From CAYMUL01 sp964393605 (GTDB taxonomy: Bacteria > Bacteroidota > Ignavibacteria > Ignavibacteriales > Ignavibacteriaceae): a stretch of DNA of 29,226 bases. The stretch lies in the NCBI GenBank assembly GCA_964393605.1, contig CAYMUL010000041.1, positions 1-29,226 on the forward strand. The letters run 5' to 3'. The translations under genes and the position numbers were made by a program. The notes below the pieces were generated by a model. The model ran no database searches. It was given only the letters and a program-made list of their open reading frames with translations, and was not told the origin of the DNA. Below are positions 1 to 7,694 of the stretch, in pieces; positions within the stretch are counted from its first letter, which is position 1; every line of letters begins with the position of its first letter.

Positions 1-65
1 TGTAAAGCCTGCATTGGAAAAGGAATTTTGTAATGATAATTTAAATTACAAAAAAGGAGGATTCT

Positions 66-380
66 ATGAATCATCGAAAGCACTTAACTCCAGAACAGAA
101 AATCATTATTCTGAGAGAGTTACTTGAAAACCAAATTTCCATCAGCCAGCTGGCTGAGAAAAGTCATGTTCATGTAAATGATATTTACAGATGGAAGAAA
201 CAATTATTTGAAGGAGCATCATCGATACTCAAATCAAAAGCTGGAAAACCCAAACTTTCTAACCTACTGGAAAGAAAGATTGATAAATTAGAAAAGAAAC
301 TTCAACAACGCGATCAAGTGATCTCTGAAATAGTTCAAGAAAACATCGAGTTAAAAAAAAACTTAAATGGGGAAATTTGA
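66..380 (+). CDS. IS3-family transposase OrfA (helix-turn-helix subunit)
   Basis: This 104-residue protein has the organisation of the HTH_Tnp_1 OrfA family. An N-terminal helix-turn-helix covers residues about 8-50 (LTPEQKIIILRELLE...SISQLAEKSHV...IYRWKKQL). A predicted leucine-zipper-like coiled coil covers residues about 68-100 (LLERKIDKLEKKLQQRDQVI). It is expected to bind the element ends and, with OrfB, form the active transposase. The ATG is preceded by a strong ribosome binding site, AGGAGG at 55-60, with 5-base spacing. The gene ends TTGA, so its TGA stop overlaps the TTG start of orfB. A run of nine A residues at 353-361 near the 3' end is a plausible -1 slippage site for making an OrfAB fusion. 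Confidence 0.88.
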   Translation: MNHRKHLTPEQKIIILRELLENQISISQLAEKSHVHVNDIYRWKKQLFEGASSILKSKAGKPKLSNLLERKIDKLEKKLQQRDQVISEIVQENIELKKNLNGEI

Positions 381-1336
381 ACCAAAGATGGTTAGAACCA
401 GACATCAGAGACAATATTGTTGAGTTTGTTGATTTGACACGCCTAAAAACTGAAATACCGGTTAAAAGACTTCTTCGATGGATTGGTATAAATACCAGCA
501 AGTATTACCAGTGGATTCATAGAAAAGGAACCCAAAATAAACATAACGGGAAAATTCCTAAGAAACATTGGATTCTCGATTGGGAAACAGCTGCAATTAT
601 TTCTTATGCACAGAAACATATTGGAGAAGGTTATCGAAGATTAACTTACATGATGATTGATGAGAATATTGTCGCAGTAAGTCCGGCTACTACTTATCGC
701 GTACTTAAATCTGTAGGAATGCTTAACAAATGGCGAAAGATTAAATCAAAGTCTAAGAATCGTGGATTTGAACAACCCATAGCACCTCATGAACATTGGC
801 ACATTGATATTAAGTACGTAAATTTTTTAGGAACGTTTTTATTCTTGATTGACATTATTGATGGCTACTCGCGCTACATCATACATCATGACCTAAGAAT
901 GAACATGCAAGAATATGATATACAGTTAACTTTACAAAAAGCTTTGGAAATATTTCTCGGTTTCAAACCAAGAATTATTTCAGATAACGGAACTCAATTT
1001 ATTTCTAAAGACTTTACTGAATACTTGCGGTTTGTTGGACTTCAACACATTAAGACTTCGATTTGTTATCCCCAGAGCAATGGAAAAATTGAACGGTTTC
1101 ATGGCACTATTAATCAAGAATGTTTATCAAAGTCTTCTTTAATAAATCTTGAAGATGCTAAAAAGCAAATTGCTTCGTATATTGACTACTACAATACTAA
1201 ACGATTACACAGTTCTTTGTTTTATTTGACTCCAGAGGATTTTCTATTGGGTAGAATTGACGAAAGATTAAAACATAGAGAGCTTAAACTAAAGCAAGCT
1301 AAACTAAATAGACTGCAGGTGAGAAATGTCGTTTGA
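377..1336 (+). CDS. IS3-family transposase OrfB (DDE integrase catalytic subunit)
   Basis: This 319-residue catalytic subunit has an rve integrase core. An HTH_21-like region (HIGEGYRRLTYMM) precedes the catalytic fold. The DDE triad is visible as Asp in HWHIDIKYV, Asp in IISDNGTQF and Glu in SNGKIERFHGTINQE. The C-terminal motif YNTKRLHSSLFYLTPEDF is typical of IS3 OrfB proteins. The frame starts with TTG at 377 inside the TTGA overlap with the orfA stop. The same frame is open back through the A9 run at 353-361, so expression could be by termination-reinitiation or by -1 frameshifting into a fusion protein. No stop or frameshift interrupts it, so the element looks potentially active. It cuts and joins DNA ends during transposition. 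Confidence 0.93.
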   Translation: MNQRWLEPDIRDNIVEFVDLTRLKTEIPVKRLLRWIGINTSKYYQWIHRKGTQNKHNGKIPKKHWILDWETAAIISYAQKHIGEGYRRLTYMMIDENIVAVSPATTYRVLKSVGMLNKWRKIKSKSKNRGFEQPIAPHEHWHIDIKYVNFLGTFLFLIDIIDGYSRYIIHHDLRMNMQEYDIQLTLQKALEIFLGFKPRIISDNGTQFISKDFTEYLRFVGLQHIKTSICYPQSNGKIERFHGTINQECLSKSSLINLEDAKKQIASYIDYYNTKRLHSSLFYLTPEDFLLGRIDERLKHRELKLKQAKLNRLQVRNVV

Positions 1337-1345
1337 CTTTCCACC

Positions 1346-2725
1346 TTATTTAACTAACTCAAAATTCCACTTCCCGCTGAACCAGGACAGAACAAACCTT
1401 GAAACATAATTTACATTTATTTTTCCCCTTTGATTAAACCCATTTTCCGCTATTTGTATTTTGTTCTCTCCGATAATTGCATAAGATGGAGGTATTTGAT
1501 ACCAATGATGATTCCTCTTTCTTTCGTAAATATTAAGCTGCGAAAAATTTTCATCAAGCAGCATAAATTTTTCTTCATCTGTATAGAAAAAAATTGTAGT
1601 TCCATGAAAATCAATATCAATTATATGTCCATCATAACGGAAGTGTCTATTTATAACAGAAATCTTTTTCTCTAATTCCTTATTATATCCGGTTAATTCC
1701 CCGTCAGCAAGCAGATAAAACAATTGTTTACTTGTTTTAATGTTAACTAAAGGTCTAAACGCTTTAAGACTATCTAAAAATAATTCTTTAATTAAAGTTC
1801 CGTCATAAGAAATATTTTCTAATGATAAATTTCTATTTTTTCTATTTTTGATTAAGGTAAAAAAATCTTCGTTGTCATAAAAACTCACGAAATCAAAACC
1901 AGAATATTCATCTTCAAATTCAACATAGTTTAAGAGATTAAGTTTTTTATCAAAAAAGAATAACCATGAAGTAAAATCATCAAATTGTGGTTTTGGATTT
2001 AGCCGCCAGGTATTACCGGGGGCAGCAGTAATTGCTAAAATTTTTCTATTCTTATTATTTATATCGTTAACGAATAATAACGTATGAATTGCTGCACCGA
2101 CTTCAAACTTATTTAATTCATTTGTATCAAAGTTAAATTTATAAACACCTCTCGGAAGAATTGAATACCCCGCCCAAATTGAAAAAAATATTTCTTGTTC
2201 TCCAAATTCATTTTGTTCAACCCCGGCAATAGATATTGTTAAGTCCCACTTCTCCGCAAATCTTTCTTTTCCTCTCATTAATAAAAACTCATCATAATAA
2301 AGTAATTTTTTATTCTTACTATCAATGGCTCCTATAAAAAGAGAATCATTACGGTGATAAATGAAGATTATATCTTTGTAATCATCCTCATTTAAATCAT
2401 AATAATAAAAGTGTTTTAACCATAGACCATCAGTTTTAATATTTGTTTGTTCTTCAATAGCATCATTTAAATTATATACATGGATAGCATAAAGGTCAGC
2501 TTGTTCATTTAATTTTTGCAGCCCGATTTCTTTTGTTTCACTTTCATTAATTTCAACAAAAAGAGACTCGTAATATGAATTATAATTTATAGATTTATAA
2601 TCAACTTCATAATTGTGAAATATGTGCTGATTAAAGAATAGAATAACAGTTGCAGCAATAAATGCAAAAATTGCAATGAAGAGATTGAACTGCTTATCAG
2701 TTTGAAAAAGATTTTTCAATTTCAT
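1346..2725 (-). CDS. membrane-anchored protein with large extracytoplasmic domain, unknown function
   Basis: Not recognised as a named family. The preferred start is the ATG at 2725, giving 459 residues. It is preceded by GGCGGA and yields a clean N-terminus: basic MKLKNLFQTDKQFN, then a hydrophobic segment (LFIAIFAFIAATVILFF) at about residues 15-31. A GTG/TTG-type start at 2806 would add 27 unlikely residues. The rest is extracytoplasmic and rich in aromatic and Asp/Asn turns (LWLKHFYYYDLNEDDYKDIIFIYHRND), resembling FG-GAP/VCBS or propeller-like sensor ectodomains. No second membrane segment or output domain follows. The stop TAA lies 2 bp from the proposed IS end at 1343, so the protein may be a truncated sensor, or the element may have landed just after an intact gene. 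The composition is very AT-rich. Confidence 0.65.
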   Translation of the reverse strand: MKLKNLFQTDKQFNLFIAIFAFIAATVILFFNQHIFHNYEVDYKSINYNSYYESLFVEINESETKEIGLQKLNEQADLYAIHVYNLNDAIEEQTNIKTDGLWLKHFYYYDLNEDDYKDIIFIYHRNDSLFIGAIDSKNKKLLYYDEFLLMRGKERFAEKWDLTISIAGVEQNEFGEQEIFFSIWAGYSILPRGVYKFNFDTNELNKFEVGAAIHTLLFVNDINNKNRKILAITAAPGNTWRLNPKPQFDDFTSWLFFFDKKLNLLNYVEFEDEYSGFDFVSFYDNEDFFTLIKNRKNRNLSLENISYDGTLIKELFLDSLKAFRPLVNIKTSKQLFYLLADGELTGYNKELEKKISVINRHFRYDGHIIDIDFHGTTIFFYTDEEKFMLLDENFSQLNIYERKRNHHWYQIPPSYAIIGENKIQIAENGFNQRGKINVNYVSRFVLSWFSGKWNFELVK

Positions 2726-2901
2726 TTCCGCCAATAAAAAATCGAACCATGTCCAAAAGTAAATATGAGTATATTTGTAAGTTATTAAATACATTAAAAG
2801 ATACAAAAATCTTAATTAATGAAAGAAGTTTTATTTCATTGGTAGCTTAATATGTAATAAAGAATTAAAGCACATCAGAGCGATTCTTCGCTTAAGTTTT
2901 T

Positions 2902-3317
2902 CCTTTGAGTTACTTTGAGCAATCCTTCGTGCGACTTGGTGGTTGAATTCTTTTTTTTTACCACAAAGGAACGCGAAGGTCTTCACAAAGGCACACGAAG
3001 TTTTTTCTTTGGGATTATTCGTCCCGACTTGTCGAGCTCCTTGGATGCAATCCTTTGTGCGACTTGGTGGTTGAATTCTTTTTTTTACCACAAAGGCACT
3101 CAAAGGTTTTCACAAAGGCACACGAAGGTTTTCCTTTGAGTTACTTTGTGCAATCCTTTGAGCGACTTGGTGGTTGAATTCTTTTTTTTACCACAAAGGC
3201 ACGCAAAGGTTTTCACAAAGGCACGCAAAGGTTTTCCTTTGAGCTACTTCGTGGTTAATTCTTTTTTTTACCACAAAGGCACGCGAAGGTTTTCACAAAG
3301 GAACACGAAGGTTTCTC
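2902..3317. repeat. cluster of four degenerate ~80-125 bp tandem repeats with internal dyads
   Basis: Four head-to-tail copies lie at about 2902-3004, 3005-3132, 3133-3235 and 3236-3317. Each reads roughly CCTTTGAG-TACTT-GTGC, then GACTTGGTGGTT, AATTC, a T-run, ACCACAAAGG, and two 22-base sub-repeats of the form CACAAAGGCACGCGAAGGTTTT. The GTGGT...ACCAC arms around the T-run can form a hairpin. Copy 2 carries an extra roughly 37-base segment containing CCCGACTTGTCGAG. Copies differ at scattered positions, mostly CAAAGG versus CGAAGG and GGCAC versus GGAAC. The apparent reading frames inside are low-complexity translations of the repeat. It resembles noncoding dispersed repeats common in Ignavibacteria and Bacteroidota environmental genomes. 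The block fills the space between 2726 and 3473; nothing else is evident there apart from a promoter candidate at 3394-3420. Confidence 0.9.
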
Positions 3318-3393
3318 CTTTTAATCACAAACTCAATTCAGCCCGTGAGATTCTATTTTGCATATTAATTTCTATGATTGAAAGATTTCTTGT

Positions 3394-3420
3394 TTTGACA
3401 AAATATTTCATGTATATTTG
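3394..3420 (+). promoter_or_regulatory. candidate Bacteroidota-type promoter for the ATPase gene
   Basis: TATATTTG at 3413-3420 matches the Bacteroidota -7 element TAnnTTTG exactly, and TTTG at 3394-3397 (inside TTTTGACA) could serve as the -33 element. The spacer is 15 bases, somewhat shorter than usual. A second TATATTTG at 3453-3460 sits just before the start codon, so the sequence around GTATATTTGAAA is partly duplicated here. Confidence 0.35.
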
Positions 3421-3472
3421 AAATAAATAAAAATCTTGGATAATATTTCGTATATATTTGAAAGAAACAGCA

Positions 3473-4672
3473 ATGAAAAACATCAAAAGAGAAAAATATT
3501 TACAGAAAATTGAACCTTTTATCGAGAAAAACATAATTAAAGTTTTAGTCGGACAAAGAAGAGTAGGTAAAAGTTTTCTTCTTTTACAAATTAAAGATAT
3601 TTTAACAAGTAAAAATCCAAACTCTACAATCATTTTTATTGACAAAGAAAAATATGAATTTGATAGTATCAAAAATTATAAGGATTTAATAGAATATGTT
3701 GAGTCCAAAAAAGAGAATGAAAATTTTAATTATTTATTTATTGACGAAATCCAGGATATTGAAGAATTTGAAAAAGCACTAAGGCATTTTCAATCTTACG
3801 AAAATTTTGATATTTATTGCACGGGCAGTAATGCAAATTTATTATCGGGTGAACTAGCAACAATTTTAAGCGGTAGGCACATTGAAATTAAAATTAATAG
3901 TTTATCCTGGCAAGAATTTTTATTATTCCATCAATTGCCGAATAATGATGATAGTTTAGATAAATATATTACTTACGGCGGTCTCCCGTTTTTAATTAAT
4001 CTTGAACAAAATGAAAATGTGATTTATGAATACTTAAAAAGTATTTATAATACAATCATCTATAAAGATATTGTATCGAGGTTTAATATTAGAAATACTG
4101 CGTTTCTTGAAAACTTAATTAAATATACTGCCGATAACGTCGGAAATATTTTCTCGGCAAAAAAAATCAGTGATTTCCTGAAATCACAAAAACAAAATCT
4201 CTCCCCTCAAATTGTATTAACATATTTGGAATACTTAAAGCAATCTTTTTTAATTCACATTATTAAGAGAATAGATATTTACGGCAAAAAAATTTTTGAG
4301 GTTGGTGAGAAATGCTACTTTGAAGATTGGGGAATAAAAAATGCAATTATTGGTTTCAAAAGACAATATATTAATCAACTCATAGAAAATATTGTTTTTC
4401 ATCATTTAAAGATTTCCGAATATGAGATTTTGGTTGGAAGACGCGGCGAGAAAGAAATTGATTTTATTTGCGAACGTTCCGGAATAAAAGTCTACATCCA
4501 AACTGCTTATGTGATAGCAGATGATTCAGTTAGGGAAAGGGAATTTGGAAATCTTTTATCAATTAAAGACAATTGGAGAAAAATTGTTGTTTCGTTAGAC
4601 AAATATTCACTAAAAAACTATGAAGGAATTGAGCACCTGCATTTAAGAGAATTCTTAAACACCTTTGAATAG
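3473..4672 (+). CDS. AAA_14/DUF4143 family ATP-binding protein
   Basis: This 399-residue protein combines an N-terminal AAA_14 P-loop domain with a C-terminal DUF4143 domain. Walker A is GQRRVGKS at residues 27-34. Walker B is NYLFIDE with Asp90-Glu91. The STAND-like feature CTGSNANLLSGE and the AAA_14 hallmark SGRHIEIKINSLSWQEF follow. A winged-helix-like region lies near residues 210-260. A C-terminal nuclease-like strand pattern (EIDFICERSGIKVYIQTAY) recalls a degenerate PD-(D/E)XK fold. The ATG at 3473 is preferred over a TTG at 3458. Proteins of this family are common and poorly understood, and are often found in mobile or defence-like settings. It stands alone, is more AT-rich than the genes to its right, and lies between two clusters of the same repeat, which suggests acquisition as a unit. 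Confidence 0.85.
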   Translation: MKNIKREKYLQKIEPFIEKNIIKVLVGQRRVGKSFLLLQIKDILTSKNPNSTIIFIDKEKYEFDSIKNYKDLIEYVESKKENENFNYLFIDEIQDIEEFEKALRHFQSYENFDIYCTGSNANLLSGELATILSGRHIEIKINSLSWQEFLLFHQLPNNDDSLDKYITYGGLPFLINLEQNENVIYEYLKSIYNTIIYKDIVSRFNIRNTAFLENLIKYTADNVGNIFSAKKISDFLKSQKQNLSPQIVLTYLEYLKQSFLIHIIKRIDIYGKKIFEVGEKCYFEDWGIKNAIIGFKRQYINQLIENIVFHHLKISEYEILVGRRGEKEIDFICERSGIKVYIQTAYVIADDSVREREFGNLLSIKDNWRKIVVSLDKYSLKNYEGIEHLHLREFLNTFE

Positions 4673-4691
4673 CTTAAAAAAAAATTACTAA

Positions 4692-4868
4692 TTTCCTTCG
4701 CGTTAGTTGGTGCATCCTTTGAGCGACTTTGTGGTTAATTTTTTTTTTTACCACAAAGGAACGCGAAGGTTTTCACAAAGGCACGCGAAGGTTTTCCTTT
4801 GAGCTACTTCGTGCAATCCTTTGAGCGACTTTGTGGTTAATTTTTTTTCAACATAGGCATACGAAGTT
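4692..4868. repeat. second cluster (two copies) of the same ~100-bp repeat
   Basis: Two further copies lie in the same orientation as the 2902-3317 cluster, at about 4692-4795 and 4796-4868. The first contains the best dyad in the window: CTTTGTGGT at 4727-4735 and ACCACAAAG at 4750-4758, a perfect 9-bp stem around a 14-base T-rich loop. The second copy is decayed and loses the right arm (CAACATAGGCATACGAAG). The remaining bases between 4869 and the VOC gene at 4966 show no feature I can identify. Confidence 0.88.
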
Positions 4869-4965
4869 TAGTGTTTCCTTAATCCGCCAGAAGTCTATAC
4901 TTAAAACCTGCAAACAAAGTTCATTCGATGCGCAAGACATACAATCCAATCGCGCCGGTAGATCA

Positions 4966-5361
4966 CTAATTTATTTTTCTAGCAAAAGCGATTATGTGTC
5001 CGTCGGGATCGGATAAGTAGCCGGCTTTATCTCCCCAATCTCTATCTTGAATCGGGCTGATAATATTAGCTCCGACACTGGTTGCAGTTTCAAACGCCTC
5101 TTTAATATTTTCAACGTAGAGATATAATTCACATCGTGGAATACCGTTTCCCGTTGCAGGATGCGGCGTTTTGTCCGCAAGAATTTTTGCGATTCCGTGT
5201 TCCGGCATCAAACCAAGTTTTAAAGACGTATTGATTTGAAATTCAGTCATTCCCGGCACATCAAGTTGCGGCAACATATTTAAAACTGCCGAATAAAAAT
5301 CTCTACTTTTCTTTTGATCGGAAACGTAGAGAATAATTTCGAATAACTTTAAATCAATCAT
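4966..5361 (-). CDS. VOC-family (glyoxalase/dioxygenase fold) protein
   Basis: This 131-residue protein has a single VOC domain made of two beta-alpha-beta-beta-beta modules. Module one begins FEIILYVSDQKKSRDFYSAVL; module two includes CELYLYVENIKEAFETA and ends in the signature GDKAGYLSDPDGHIIAFARK. Candidate metal ligands are Glu in the first and second modules and residues of the DPDGH segment. The fold supports lyase, dioxygenase or resistance roles, and the substrate cannot be told from sequence. Its ATG overlaps the stop of the upstream hemerythrin gene by 4 bases, so the two are almost certainly translated together. No signal peptide is present, so it is cytoplasmic. It is the last gene of the long minus-strand block that starts with fur. 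Confidence 0.85.
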   Translation of the reverse strand: MIDLKLFEIILYVSDQKKSRDFYSAVLNMLPQLDVPGMTEFQINTSLKLGLMPEHGIAKILADKTPHPATGNGIPRCELYLYVENIKEAFETATSVGANIISPIQDRDWGDKAGYLSDPDGHIIAFARKIN

Positions 5362-5882
5362 AGATCACTTATCAATTTTACGAAATATTCTTTGCTATCA
5401 ACGCCGAGATCGCGATCAATATCTTCAAACAAAAAATAGATACGTGTTAATTCATCTTCATCGAAAGTAGTTTCAACCATGCTGAACAATTCAGTATTTT
5501 CAACAGAAATATGGTCGAGCAAATCTTGAAAATATTCATTCAAAAGAGAAAAAGATTTACTCCACTCTTGTGCATCGATTTTACTTTCAACTTCATTCAA
5601 CAATTCACGAAACTGCGAGTGATGGTTTTCAAGTTCATCGACTAAATCAGTCAGGAAAAATTCCGGTTTCGACTTTAATTCTTTAAACAAAACTTCTTCC
5701 TCTTTGTGATGATGAAATTTGTCACCGTATTCGCGAAAGAATGAAAGAAGAGTTTTTACTTTTGCAGAATAAATTTCCGCATCATTTTCCCAAAGTCTAT
5801 CGAGAGAGTCAATTATTTTTTCCGCCGAACTAATTACATCATGCTCGGAAATCAGTACTGCGATTGGATTGTTTTCATTCAT
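5358..5882 (-). CDS. hemerythrin HHE domain protein
   Basis: This 174-residue four-helix-bundle protein carries the hemerythrin ligand pattern for a non-haem di-iron site. Candidate ligands are His14 (SEHD), His57/His58 and Glu61/Glu62 (FHHHKEEEVLF), His87/His88 (ENHHSQF), His124 and Glu128 (DHISVENTELF). Related proteins bind oxygen or nitric oxide, or act in iron-sulfur repair and iron storage; the specific role here is not determined by sequence. It is cytoplasmic, with no signal peptide. It overlaps the VOC gene by 4 bases downstream and lies 16 bases after the M28 peptidase gene. Its position downstream of a fur-feoAB operon on the same strand makes a link to iron or oxygen status plausible but unproven. 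Confidence 0.9.
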   Translation of the reverse strand: MNENNPIAVLISEHDVISSAEKIIDSLDRLWENDAEIYSAKVKTLLSFFREYGDKFHHHKEEEVLFKELKSKPEFFLTDLVDELENHHSQFRELLNEVESKIDAQEWSKSFSLLNEYFQDLLDHISVENTELFSMVETTFDEDELTRIYFLFEDIDRDLGVDSKEYFVKLISDL

Positions 5883-5898
5883 AGAAATTTATCATCTA

Positions 5899-7692
5899 TT
5901 ATTTTGCGCCGAGTGTAAGATTTAGATTAACTTCATTGTCGCCGCGCTTGACGGTTACATCAACAACATCTCCGGGCGCTAACTCTTGCAATGCATAGAC
6001 ATAATCATAAATGTTAGTTACTTTTTTCTTTCCGAAATGAATGATGATATCTCCCCCTTGCAAACCAGCTTTTTGTGCAGGGCTTCCTTCATTCACTCCG
6101 GTGATTTTCAAACCTTCGCCGGAATATGCATAATCGGGAATGGTGCCGACATAAACTTTCCATCCGCCTGTGCGTGCGCCTTCTTTTCGAGGAACATTGA
6201 CATACTCGGGACGAACTTCACCATTAACAATTTCATTCGCAAATGAAGAAACAAAATTCAAAAGATTTTGCATCGATGATGAGTTGATTTTATCAGCGTC
6301 ATCCGAAGGTCTGTGGTAATCGCTATGTGTTCCGGTGAAGAAGAACAAAACCGGAATTGCTTTTCCATAAAATGATGAATGATCACTCGGACCATAACCC
6401 TCATCGTTGAAAGTCAGAATAAAATTATTTTCATTCTTTGCATTCAAAATATCTTTCCATTTGGGAGAAGTGCCCGTGCCATATACAATCAACTCATTCT
6501 TTTCATTCATTCTGCCTATCATATCAAGATTGATCATTGTAACAATTTTTTCAAGAGGAACGGGGGAGTTGTTCACAAAAAAATTTGAACCGAGCAGTCC
6601 GAGTTCTTCGCCTGAGAATGCGAGAAAGATAATGCTTCGTTTGTTGTTTTTTGAAAGCGCGAAATATTCGGCGAGCTCAAGCATTCCTGTAGTGCCGGAT
6701 GCGTTATCATCTGCGCCGTTATGAATTTGCAAATCGTTTCCGCGATAAAGCGAGCCGTGTCCGCCCATGCCGAGATGATCGTAATGCGCACCGATCACGA
6801 TATATTCGTTTTTCAAATTCGTGTCTGTTCCTTCGAGCAATGCGCCGACATTTTGGCATGTTGCAGAAACTTCTTTCACAACACAATTAATTTCTGCGGA
6901 TGAATTTGTTAACGCGAATGAAAATGGTTTCTTCGAATTTATAATTGAATCCTGATATTGCACCAACGTTAAACCGTAAGCAGAAAGCAATTCTTCCGCG
7001 TAAATTCTTTTCATGTGAACTGCGGGAAAATCTTTTACTCCTGCGGCGCGGTCATATTTGAACTCCACTAATTTGTCATCTTCATCTTTCGGCAAATAAC
7101 CGTTGACAAAAATAATTCCTTTCGCGCCTTTCTCTTTAGCAAGAGATGCTTTGTAGCGCAAACTTGCGAACTCATCAAATTGTGAATGTGGATTATCGTA
7201 CTCCGGCGTGTATCGCAACGCGATTACAATTTTATCTTTTACATCGACACCTTCGTAATCATCGTAAGAAAGTTTTGGTGCGGAGATGCCGTAGCCGACA
7301 AAAACTAAATCACTTTGCGCATAGGATTCACGGGCGAACGGTGCAGGTGTAAATCCATCGTGAAGTTTTATAGGAATTTTTTTTCCTTTGATATTCAAAG
7401 TGATTTCATTTTCCGAAGTCATAGAAATATCGGTTATGAATTCGAACTCTTGAAAATATTGGTTTGAAGTGAAGAGAGGTTTTAATCCGTATGATTGAAA
7501 TTCATGCATCAAATAATTTGCGGCGACTTTGATTTCCTTCGAGCCGCTAAATCTGCCCGACATTTCATCCGATGCGAGATATTTGATGTGTACGGAAATT
7601 TCTTTCGATGTAATTTCTTTATTTAAAACGCTTTGCGAGTTGCAAGCAGTAGTGAAAATAAAAATTGCTGTGATTACTAAATTTCTAAACAT
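5899..7692 (-). CDS. M28-family zinc metallopeptidase lipoprotein with PA and PDZ domains
   Basis: This 597-residue exported aminopeptidase-type enzyme has a lipoprotein signal ending in a TTAC lipobox (Cys17). A PA-like insert (about 110-255) contains VGYGISAPKLSYDDYEGVDVK. The M28 catalytic domain carries all five zinc ligands: His303 in GAHYDH, Asp328 in GADDN, Glu363 next to the catalytic Glu362 in SGEELG, Asp390 in NLDMIGR and His460 in SDYHRPSD. A C-terminal PDZ domain covers about 515-597 (GVNEGSPAQKAGLQGGDIIIHF). The ATG at 7692 is preferred over the GTG at 7698, because GAGGAG sits 5 bases before the ATG and overlaps the GTG. The gene starts 2 bases after the TolB-like gene stops, so the pair is coupled. 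It probably trims peptides in the periplasm or at the outer membrane. Confidence 0.93.
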   Translation of the reverse strand: MFRNLVITAIFIFTTACNSQSVLNKEITSKEISVHIKYLASDEMSGRFSGSKEIKVAANYLMHEFQSYGLKPLFTSNQYFQEFEFITDISMTSENEITLNIKGKKIPIKLHDGFTPAPFARESYAQSDLVFVGYGISAPKLSYDDYEGVDVKDKIVIALRYTPEYDNPHSQFDEFASLRYKASLAKEKGAKGIIFVNGYLPKDEDDKLVEFKYDRAAGVKDFPAVHMKRIYAEELLSAYGLTLVQYQDSIINSKKPFSFALTNSSAEINCVVKEVSATCQNVGALLEGTDTNLKNEYIVIGAHYDHLGMGGHGSLYRGNDLQIHNGADDNASGTTGMLELAEYFALSKNNKRSIIFLAFSGEELGLLGSNFFVNNSPVPLEKIVTMINLDMIGRMNEKNELIVYGTGTSPKWKDILNAKNENNFILTFNDEGYGPSDHSSFYGKAIPVLFFFTGTHSDYHRPSDDADKINSSSMQNLLNFVSSFANEIVNGEVRPEYVNVPRKEGARTGGWKVYVGTIPDYAYSGEGLKITGVNEGSPAQKAGLQGGDIIIHFGKKKVTNIYDYVYALQELAPGDVVDVTVKRGDNEVNLNLTLGAK

Positions 7693-7694
7693 GT

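Larger units (their letters stand above)
1..1343 (+). mobile_element. IS3-family insertion sequence
   Basis: The element carries overlapping orfA and orfB reading frames in the standard IS3 arrangement, with orfB in the -1 frame. The right end is proposed at 1343, where the sequence runs GACTTTCCA. Its reverse complement TGGAAAGTC resembles TGTAAAGCC at 1-9 (7 of 9 identical), which gives the TG...CA termini usual for IS3 elements and puts the left end at the first base of the window. A weaker alternative left end is TGGAAA at 15. No convincing target duplication is visible, because the left flank is missing or lies outside the window. The presence of an IS3 element is secure; its exact ends are not. 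A stem-loop (TTTTGTAAT at 26-34 with ATTACAAAA at 45-53) lies just before the orfA ribosome binding site. Confidence 0.7.

Noticed and set aside
2902..3317. Possible CRISPR array
   Set aside because: Units are degenerate, lack unique spacers of uniform length, carry nested sub-repeats, and no cas gene is present.
2831..3421. Several reading frames of 70-90 codons on both strands
   Set aside because: They are translations of the tandem repeat (VVEFFF...HKGTQRF-like strings) with no start signals and no family resemblance.
3458..3472. TTG start five codons upstream of the ATPase ATG
   Set aside because: It overlaps the second TATATTTG element and has no ribosome binding site; the ATG at 3473 starts the usual AAA_14 N-terminus.
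4831..5016. 61-codon frame after the second repeat cluster
   Set aside because: It begins in a decayed repeat copy and runs into the 3' end of the VOC gene on the other strand.
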